Origin: Filimonas zeae
GTDB lineage: Bacteria; Bacteroidota; Bacteroidia; Chitinophagales; Chitinophagaceae
Length of the DNA stretch: 59,181 bases
Direction of reading: 5' to 3'
Assembly (NCBI RefSeq): GCF_014641615.1
Contig: NZ_BMIB01000010.1
Span: forward strand, 1 to 59,181
Numbering within the stretch: position 1 is the first letter of the stretch; each line of letters starts with the position of its first letter. Below the pieces are notes generated by a model. That model was not told the origin of the DNA. It searched no databases and was given only the letters and a program-made list of their open reading frames with translations. This document shows positions 52,819-59,181 of the stretch, in pieces. Both the position numbers and the translations under genes were made by a program.

Positions 52819-53937
52819 TTATTGTAGCGCTTCGCTTACCAGTTGTTTAAGGGTTACATGCCGGTTTTGTCTGCCTTCGCTTTTCAGGTAAAAAGCCATT
52901 AAAAAAGCACAGTACTGTTGCTCATTATCTATCCACGGATAGCTGCCAAACAATCCGGGGCTGGTAACCACTTTGCTCTGTTTGGTGGTGGCAGATGTTT
53001 CCATTACCCATTCGCCATAGCCGTATCCAAAATTACCCGCTTCCGTAGGGGAGTAGGCTATTTTCACTTCCTGGGTAATGCGGTTTACCTGCATGGCATT
53101 TATGCTCTTTTCGCTCAGTATTCTTTTGCCGTTAAAGCTGCCTTTGTTTTGCAGCATTATCAAAAAGTTCATGTAGTCTTCCGGTGTACTGCCGGCACCA
53201 CCGGCAGGCAGCGCTACTGCACCCTTACCAAAATCGGTATTCTTCATATTCAGCGGCCGGGCTATGCGCTCCGCAAAAAGGGTTTCAAAGCTTTTGCCAC
53301 TTATTTTCTCTATAACCGCCCCTGCAATCTGCAGGCCGGTATTGCTGTAATGAAAAACTTTGCCAGGCTCGCCCTCCATAGGCAGGGCGGCTATTTTTTC
53401 TATGGCTTCGTCCATACTTTTTACCCCCTGCATTTCCTGCAGACTTTTGCGCAGCGGGGCCGATTGTATACCGGTAAGGTGGCTGAGGCACTGGCTGATG
53501 GTAATGTTGCCTTTACCCGCGCGTGATAGTACTGGTAAAAAACGCCCTACGGTATCGGTTTCCTGTAGTTTGCCTTGCTCTATAAACGTCATTACCAGCG
53601 CAGCACTCAGCCATTTGCTGCAGCTGGCTATCATTTGCCGGGTGGCAGGGGTATAATCGCTCAGGTCGGCTTCTTTGCCGGTGCGGCGGGCTACCAGCCG
53701 GTTAATGGTTTTTTGTCTCAGGTTCATGCTGTTTACCGCTTTGGTATATACAATGTGCCCGTTTTTAGCGATTACCAGAATGGTGCGACCCCCTAATTCA
53801 TGGGAGTTGTCTGATAGCCACTTTTCAACTTTATTGAAGTTATATTGTGCCTGCAGAAAAGTAAGTCCGCTGCAAACGCATAACAGCAGCAGAATTACGC
53901 GTAATGCAGTACCACCTTTGAATAGAAAATGTTGCAT
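52819..53937 (-). CDS. Serine beta-lactamase-like hydrolase (class C/esterase type)
   Basis: A 372-residue exported enzyme, signal peptide to about residue 30 (LQAQ). The active site shows SxxK at Ser105-Lys108 (SCSK) and YSN at Tyr197-Asn199. The third motif reads SPGLFGSYPW instead of KTG or HxG, so it may be an esterase or peptidase rather than a true beta-lactamase. PEDYMNFLIMLQNKG is a family marker. It is transcribed with the 2H phosphoesterase from a promoter with an embedded palindrome, so expression is likely repressed until induced. Confidence 0.88.
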   Translation of the reverse strand: MQHFLFKGGTALRVILLLLCVCSGLTFLQAQYNFNKVEKWLSDNSHELGGRTILVIAKNGHIVYTKAVNSMNLRQKTINRLVARRTGKEADLSDYTPATRQMIASCSKWLSAALVMTFIEQGKLQETDTVGRFLPVLSRAGKGNITISQCLSHLTGIQSAPLRKSLQEMQGVKSMDEAIEKIAALPMEGEPGKVFHYSNTGLQIAGAVIEKISGKSFETLFAERIARPLNMKNTDFGKGAVALPAGGAGSTPEDYMNFLIMLQNKGSFNGKRILSEKSINAMQVNRITQEVKIAYSPTEAGNFGYGYGEWVMETSATTKQSKVVTSPGLFGSYPWIDNEQQYCAFLMAFYLKSEGRQNRHVTLKQLVSEALQ

Positions 53938-53954
53938 AATAACTGGTTACGGAG

Positions 53955-53985
53955 CTAAAGTATCACTTATTATAAGTGATACAAA
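53955..53985 (-). promoter_or_regulatory. Promoter with an embedded palindromic operator
   Basis: On the minus strand TTTG is followed after 19 bases by TACTTTAG, one mismatch from TAnnTTTG, 18 bases before the hydrolase start. The arms GTATCACTTAT and ATAAGTGATAC (53960-53982, one-base centre) form a perfect inverted repeat that fills the space between the two promoter elements. A dimeric repressor bound there would block RNA polymerase. Confidence 0.75.
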
Positions 53986-54080
53986 TTAAAACTCCTTATC
54001 ACAGGAGGGGGATATTCAAGGGGGATACGGCTGCTGCAAAATGTTCTACTTTCATGCTTTGAATTCAGTACCGGAAAAAC

Positions 54081-54518
54081 ATGATTTTCAGAGAAGCTAC
54101 AACTGCAGACATTACAGAGATGCAGATTGTGAGACATACTGTAAAAGAAAACACTTTATCTGACCCGGCTTTGGTTACCGACAAAGACTGTGAGGAGTTT
54201 ATTACTATACGTGGAAAAGGCTGGGTTTGTGAAGTGGAAGGCCATATTGTGGGGTTTGCAATAGCAGACTTACAACAACACAATATATGGGCTTTGTTTC
54301 TGCGGCCTGAGTTTGAAGGCAGAGGTATTGGACGGGAACTACACCGGCTGATGCTGGATTGGTATTTTTCAAAAACAAACGAGACTGTGTGGTTGGGTAC
54401 AGCCCCCGGAACAAGGGCTGCCGGCTTTTACCGCAAGGCAGGCTGGAAGGAAGTGGGAATGCATGGCAAGGAGCTGAAATTTGAAATGACTTATACAGAC
54501 TGGATGAAGCAACCCTGA
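54081..54518 (+). CDS. GNAT-family N-acetyltransferase
   Basis: A 145-residue cytosolic enzyme with the GNAT fold. Acetyl-CoA binding is seen in ALFLRPEFEGRGIGRELHRLML (the RGIG pyrophosphate loop, residues 80-83), and the C-terminal AAGFYRKAGWKEVG is the usual fourth motif. The acceptor is not predictable. It reads away from the hydrolase and starts 144 bases from it, with no obvious promoter of the standard type. porV follows after 33 bases. Confidence 0.9.
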   Translation: MIFREATTADITEMQIVRHTVKENTLSDPALVTDKDCEEFITIRGKGWVCEVEGHIVGFAIADLQQHNIWALFLRPEFEGRGIGRELHRLMLDWYFSKTNETVWLGTAPGTRAAGFYRKAGWKEVGMHGKELKFEMTYTDWMKQP

Positions 54519-54551
54519 CCCCCCTGGACTCATTAATATAATAATGCGTTG

Positions 54552-55670
54552 ATGAAAATGAAAGTGCAGAAAGTTTGCCTGGCAGTAGTGTTTGCACTAT
54601 TGGCAGGCAGGTGTTTTAGCCAAACCTCGGAAAATATAAATATGGTAAGCACTGCTGTACCATTTTTACGCATTTCGCCCGATGCACGTGCCGGCGGAAT
54701 GGGGGAAGCTGCTGTGTCTACCTCCCCCAATGCCAACTCGCAGTTTTACAACGTAGCCAAATACGCTTTTGTACACGATAAAGGCGGCCTTAGTGCTACC
54801 TATACCTCGTGGCTGCGCGATCTGGGGTTGAAAGATGTATACATGGCCGCTATGGCCGGCTATTATAAGCCTGACGATGAGCAGGCTTTCTCTGCCTCGC
54901 TTCGTTTTTTTAACCTGGGCAATATTGAAATTTCTGATGCGGAGGGTAATGATCTGGGTATGCAACGGTCCAGCGAGCTGGGGTTTGATGCTGGTTACAG
55001 CCGCAAACTGAATAAAGACTTATCTGTAGGGGTAGCGCTGCGCTATATTTATTCCAACCTCGCTGGCAGTAATTCTGTTACCGGTGGTTTATACAAAGCA
55101 GGCTCTGCAGTAGCGGGCGATGTAGGTATCTTCTACAGCAGAAGTGAAATAACCGGCAAAGGCTGGCAGGCGGGCCTGGCCCTTACCAACCTGGGTGGCA
55201 AAATAGGGTATACCAACGATGCTACACAAAAAAGTTACCTGCCCGCTAACCTGGGCCTGGGCGCAGGATATACCTGGGTGTTTAACGATCAGCATAAACT
55301 GGCCCTGCATGCAGAAGTGAATAAACTGCTGGTGCCCGAACTGCCGGTAGAAGCAGATTCGGCTGCATTTGTTAAATACAATACGCAGGGCGTAGCTTCC
55401 AGCTGGGTTTCTTCTTTAGGTAACGATGCCTGGGCTTTCTCGCTGGGTACTGAATATGTATATAACAGATTGTATGCTTTCAGGGCAGGTTATTACAGCG
55501 ATAGCAGAGGCATGGGCAAGCGCAGTTATTTTACTGCCGGTGTGGGCATGAACTATTATGTATTTGGCTTAAACTTTTCGTACCTGGTACCATCGGGTGG
55601 TGGCGTTACACGTAACCCGTTATCCAATACCCTTAGGTTTAGTTTATTGTATTATATAGCAAAGGATTAA
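54552..55670 (+). CDS. porV: PorV-like outer-membrane protein of the type IX secretion system
   Basis: A 372-residue outer-membrane beta barrel with a signal peptide (to about residue 23). The N-terminal signature VPFLRISPDARAGGMGEAAVSTSPNANSQFYNVAKYAF is that of PorV/LptO, here given in parts: PFLRISPDARAGGMGEA (about 38-54) and NSQFYNVAKYAF. PorV binds the C-terminal signal of secreted cargo and carries it to the sortase PorU. The start is the ATG at 54552. The next gene, 33 bases downstream, encodes a likely cargo. No porU, porK, L, M or N is in view. Confidence 0.9.
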   Translation: MKMKVQKVCLAVVFALLAGRCFSQTSENINMVSTAVPFLRISPDARAGGMGEAAVSTSPNANSQFYNVAKYAFVHDKGGLSATYTSWLRDLGLKDVYMAAMAGYYKPDDEQAFSASLRFFNLGNIEISDAEGNDLGMQRSSELGFDAGYSRKLNKDLSVGVALRYIYSNLAGSNSVTGGLYKAGSAVAGDVGIFYSRSEITGKGWQAGLALTNLGGKIGYTNDATQKSYLPANLGLGAGYTWVFNDQHKLALHAEVNKLLVPELPVEADSAAFVKYNTQGVASSWVSSLGNDAWAFSLGTEYVYNRLYAFRAGYYSDSRGMGKRSYFTAGVGMNYYVFGLNFSYLVPSGGGVTRNPLSNTLRFSLLYYIAKD

Positions 55671-55703
55671 CGTAAACCTGGAAAACATCCTTAAAGAACT
55701 GAT

Positions 55704-58700
55704 ATGGCAATGGGATTATCTTCTTTAACAACACAAAAAGGAATACAGTACAGAATGCTGTTGCTGGCTTTATTGCTGGCAGTGGGCAGTATTGCTGAAC
55801 GTGTGGCTGCACAGCTGCCGGGATGGAGCTATCTGGCCCCTATAAGAATTACCAACAAGGCACTGATGCGTACGTACGATTTTCAGCAGATGATTATTGT
55901 AAATACCAAGGGCCTCATTGATGCAAAACAGCTGAAAGCGGATGGCAGCGACCTCCGTTTTGGTAAAGACCAAACCGGCTCTGTATTGTATCCGTATTAT
56001 ATTGAAAGTGGTATAAATACCACCACCACCAGAATATGGGTTAAGTTAGATGTAATGGTGCCTAACACCACCACTACGTTCTATATGTTTTATGGTAACA
56101 AATCTGCTACAGTGGGTTCTACACTTAAAACCTTTTACGGCCCTTATTCAACTACCGACTCTACCACCAGCAGTAACCCCGGCACCTCCGTGGGTAAAGT
56201 ACACAGAGGGTTTAGCTTTACGCCTTTAAAAAACATGCTGGTTGCGGGCCTGGGCAAAAGAATACCTACCTCTACCACCAATACTGTAACACTGTTTGAT
56301 TATTCCACACGCGATCAGCTAGAAAGAGTGCAGGTAGGTGGCTCGGCAGGTGCTTATAACTATACGCCACTGCCTGCTATACGATGGCTTAGTGCAGGCA
56401 CACCTTATGTGCTGGATGTATTTATTGAAAACGGAAGTTATTATCAGGATGTACCTACGCGTATTAATAAATACATCTCCTTTATGCAGCTGCAGTACTG
56501 CAATAATTGTGGGGTAGATGATTTTCCTGCACAAACACTGGGATACTTTAACACCGGCTATCCGGATATGCACTTTTATCTGAAAAATGATACCATTGCC
56601 CAGCAAACGTATACCGTAGGGCCATTTCTTACCGTTACGCCAGATACATTACAGCATGCAGTATATCAGGAACCGTTTAGTGAAACACTGGTGGCAAAAG
56701 ATGGTACACCGGGTTATACGTTTGAACTGATAGGAGGCGCGTTACCTCCGGGTATAACCCTGGCTTCTAATGGTACTATATCCGGCGCTACTTCCAGCCC
56801 CGGCAGCTATACGTTTTCTGTAAAAGTTACCGATGAATCTTCTATCAACGGTATGCCCGTAACCACCATAAGAACCTATACACTGGTGGTGGATAGAATG
56901 CGGCAGGTAATTGTGATTGATGCCATACCTGAGCATGCGTATGGAGACGCGCCTTTTAACATAACTGCCACTTCCAGCGCAGGGCTGCCAGTTAAAGTAA
57001 TAGTAAACTCAGGCCCTGCCGTAATTGATGGCAATAAGATAACGCTTACCGGTGCCGGTTCTGTAATGCTGGAAGCATCACAGCCGGGTGATAACTATTA
57101 TGGCCCGGCAACCGTGTATTACAGCTTTCCCGTATCGCCCAAAGCGCTTACTATTAAAGTAGACGATAAAACCAGGCCTTATGGTAATGCCAACCCGGTG
57201 TTTACTGTAAGCTATGAAGGTTTAATTAATGGTGATGTAATAGAAAATCTGAAAGTTGCTACTACGGCTACCGTAGGTTCGCCGGTAGGCACCTACCCGC
57301 TCACTGCTACACACGATGAAAACCTGAGCTATGTTATTACCGTGCAGGAAGGTAAGCTTACCGTTACCAAAAGAAATATAACAGTAGCTATAAGTGCTTT
57401 ACCTGCCATACGCAAAGTGTATGATGGTAATACCACCGCCACGCTGGTTAAAGACCATTATATTGTTACCGGCCTTGTTAATGGCGATACGCTGCTGCTA
57501 ACCGGCAGCGCGGCCTACGAAAACGCGAATGTGGGTACAGGCAAAAAAATAAATGTTACCGGTTTTACGGGGGCAGGTATTGCAGCAGATAATTATACCC
57601 TTGCTGCCACCACAGCCACTACCGTTGGTGATATAACCGTAAAAGATGTAACACTGGCGCTAAACTCTTCACCGGCTGTAACCAAGGAGTATGATGGTAC
57701 CAACACAGCTGCACTGGCTCCTGCCAACTATCAGCTGGCGGGCGCTATACCGGGTGATGATGTAACTGTTGCCTGTAAAGGTTATTACAGTACCAGCACG
57801 GTAGGCAGGAATAAAACAGTAAACCTGTCTGATTTTGTACTGAGCGGGGCCTCCAAAGGCAATTACAAACTGTTTGCAGATAATGCTACCCTTGCGGGTG
57901 AAATTACCCCCCGCTCACTAAAAGTGTTGTTACTGGCTGTGCCGGCAGTTGCCAAAGTGTACGATGGTAACAATACTGCTGCACTGCTGCCTGCTAACTA
58001 TTCGCTTACCGGTGTAATAGGTAGCGAAAAAGTAACCATTAATACACCTGCAACCGGCAAGTTTGAAGATATACATGTGGGCACCAATAAAAAGGTAACG
58101 GCAGAAGGTGTGGTGCTTTCGGGCGCAGATGCTACCAATTATGTATTATCGCCAGCGGTAGCTACAGGTGATATTGGTACCATTGCCAAAACCGGCGTAG
58201 CAGTAATGGCAGATGGGGGTAGTAAATTATATGGTGCGGAAGATGGGGTATTGACGTATAAAACAACCGGCTTAATTGGTACCGACGTGTTAACAGGCAC
58301 TTTATCCAGAGAAGCGGGCGAAAATGTAGGTACTTATAAAATACAGCAGGGAACGTTGAGCGGGCAGAATTACTTTATTGCCGGGTTTACACCTGCTGAC
58401 TTTTCTATTAAACCCGCCGTAGTAACGGTAACCGCTAACGATAAAGAGCGCGCCCAGGGGCAAACCAATCCGGAGTTTACTGCTTACTTTACCGGTTTTA
58501 TGTCTGGCGACGACAGTACTAAACTTACCAGTCCTTTGGTTTTACAAACCAGCGCTAACGCAGCATCTATGGTGGGCACTTATGATATTATACCATCGGG
58601 CGCAGCAGCACCTAATTACACTTTTGAGTATGTAAACGGCAAACTAACCGTACTGCCTGGCGCTGGTAAGGTACGCGTTTGGACCAGTAGCAGAAATACC

Positions 58701-58910
58701 ATGCAGGTGCGTATCTATTCAGAGATTTCTCAGAAAGCATCTATTGTAATGTACACCGAAGCAGGGCAGCGGGTGCTGTACCGCCAGGAGCAATTAAATC
58801 CCGGAATGAACATATTCCCTTATTCGATAGGGCAGTTACCATCTGCTTTTTACGTGGTAAATATTCAGGGCGAGGATATTAAGGAAGCACATAAGCTGAA
58901 CATACGATAA
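55704..58910 (+). CDS. Large type IX secretion cargo with DUF2341, MBG and YDG repeats
   Basis: A 1068-residue secreted protein. Domain order: signal peptide (cleavage near 36, VAAQ), DUF2341-like domain (about 38-145), a beta-rich region, a putative Ig domain (about 330-395, LPPGITLASNGTISG), MBG-type repeats (about 475-550, 805-950) and three YDG repeats with KVYDGN or KEYDGT at about 570, 650 and 750. A C-terminal sorting domain (last 85 residues) has the GMNIFPYSIGQLPSAFYVV pattern. It is probably an adhesin or surface protein exported through the T9SS. Confidence 0.88.
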   Translation: MAMGLSSLTTQKGIQYRMLLLALLLAVGSIAERVAAQLPGWSYLAPIRITNKALMRTYDFQQMIIVNTKGLIDAKQLKADGSDLRFGKDQTGSVLYPYYIESGINTTTTRIWVKLDVMVPNTTTTFYMFYGNKSATVGSTLKTFYGPYSTTDSTTSSNPGTSVGKVHRGFSFTPLKNMLVAGLGKRIPTSTTNTVTLFDYSTRDQLERVQVGGSAGAYNYTPLPAIRWLSAGTPYVLDVFIENGSYYQDVPTRINKYISFMQLQYCNNCGVDDFPAQTLGYFNTGYPDMHFYLKNDTIAQQTYTVGPFLTVTPDTLQHAVYQEPFSETLVAKDGTPGYTFELIGGALPPGITLASNGTISGATSSPGSYTFSVKVTDESSINGMPVTTIRTYTLVVDRMRQVIVIDAIPEHAYGDAPFNITATSSAGLPVKVIVNSGPAVIDGNKITLTGAGSVMLEASQPGDNYYGPATVYYSFPVSPKALTIKVDDKTRPYGNANPVFTVSYEGLINGDVIENLKVATTATVGSPVGTYPLTATHDENLSYVITVQEGKLTVTKRNITVAISALPAIRKVYDGNTTATLVKDHYIVTGLVNGDTLLLTGSAAYENANVGTGKKINVTGFTGAGIAADNYTLAATTATTVGDITVKDVTLALNSSPAVTKEYDGTNTAALAPANYQLAGAIPGDDVTVACKGYYSTSTVGRNKTVNLSDFVLSGASKGNYKLFADNATLAGEITPRSLKVLLLAVPAVAKVYDGNNTAALLPANYSLTGVIGSEKVTINTPATGKFEDIHVGTNKKVTAEGVVLSGADATNYVLSPAVATGDIGTIAKTGVAVMADGGSKLYGAEDGVLTYKTTGLIGTDVLTGTLSREAGENVGTYKIQQGTLSGQNYFIAGFTPADFSIKPAVVTVTANDKERAQGQTNPEFTAYFTGFMSGDDSTKLTSPLVLQTSANAASMVGTYDIIPSGAAAPNYTFEYVNGKLTVLPGAGKVRVWTSSRNTMQVRIYSEISQKASIVMYTEAGQRVLYRQEQLNPGMNIFPYSIGQLPSAFYVVNIQGEDIKEAHKLNIR

Positions 58911-58929
58911 GCTGCGTGTACAATATAAG

Positions 58930-58968
58930 AAGAGGCCGCTTCCTTTATTCAGGAGGCGGCCTCTTTTG
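58930..58968 (+). terminator. Rho-independent terminator of the porV-cargo unit
   Basis: AAGAGGCCGCTTCCT and AGGAGGCGGCCTCTT form a 15-bp stem (one G-U pair) with a six-base loop, followed by TTGG. It lies 20 bases after the cargo stop codon. Confidence 0.9.
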
Positions 58969-58970
58969 GT

Positions 58971-59181
58971 TACCGGCGTAGGTGCAGCGCTTGCCACCTG
59001 CCGGGAGTGATACGTGACAGGCGTATTACTGTACGCCTCAATAAATAGTCTTTCTATCTCCATTGGAAAGTTTTCTGTTTTGGTTGGAAATATTTCTGGG
59101 GGTCTATTCAGTAAACTGTGTCAGTGAGGTTGTATTTATAGATATCGTTGTTCAAAGATAATCGCCATTTGTGCTTGTATG
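58971..59181. other. Right-edge spacer
   Basis: No reading frame of value is seen in the last 211 bases. The segment near 59098-59130, with TCAGTAAACTGTGTCAGTGA, resembles by eye the style of some insertion-sequence ends, but I cannot confirm it. Confidence 0.3.

Overview
The window reads as the chromosome of a Bacteroidota bacterium, most likely of the family Chitinophagaceae. This is inferred from a SusC/SusD pair driven by an ECF sigma factor and FecR, a PorV-like type IX secretion protein beside a cargo with a C-terminal sorting domain, many lipoproteins, MauE-like and DUF6520-like genes, and promoters of the TTTG / TAnnTTTG type. The left edge is the 3' end of a 5S rRNA gene with its terminator, so an rRNA operon lies just outside. 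I see no tRNA, CRISPR array, complete insertion sequence or prophage.

Layout. (1) 0.3-15.4 kb is mostly housekeeping: two membrane proteins, a lipoprotein nuclease, peptidase T, an SPFH protein, an ExbB/ExbD pair, prmC divergent from ribD, a YigZ-like protein, a 3-hydroxybutyryl-CoA dehydrogenase, then a collinear run mrp - tiny lipoprotein - pyrF - glutaryl-CoA-type dehydrogenase - aroK - DUF423. (2) 15.5-21 kb holds a STAS-like protein divergent from clpC, an amino-acid permease and a cold-shock protein. (3) 21.1-24.4 kb is a tandem array of three diverged paralogues of unknown function. (4) 25.6-32.4 kb is a five-gene operon: HmuY-like lipoprotein, two modular beta-rich lipoproteins, a second HmuY-like lipoprotein and a TonB-dependent receptor; it looks like a haem or tetrapyrrole capture system of unusual composition. 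(5) 32.7-34.9 kb holds an XRE regulator, a stand-alone AraC-type HTH protein, a MauE/DoxX-like membrane protein and a small secreted DUF6520-like protein. (6) 35-43.5 kb, on the minus strand, is an ECF sigma - FecR - SusC - SusD - TlpA-like locus. (7) 43.6-48.7 kb is accessory: a second paralogue pair of unknown family, lipoproteins, an RDD protein and the haem-binding end of a decayed cytochrome P450. (8) 48.8-58.9 kb holds a heterodimeric ABC exporter with one degenerate ATP site, a 2H phosphoesterase, a serine beta-lactamase-like hydrolase with a palindromic operator inside its promoter, a GNAT acetyltransferase, PorV and a 1068-residue repeat protein with a type IX sorting domain.

How the parts fit. 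ExbB/ExbD could energise the two TonB-dependent receptors seen here (haem-like and SusC-like). PorV delivers type IX cargo to the sortase, and the protein encoded directly after it carries the matching sorting domain. Coordinates were read by eye; protein families are assigned from motifs and not from searches.
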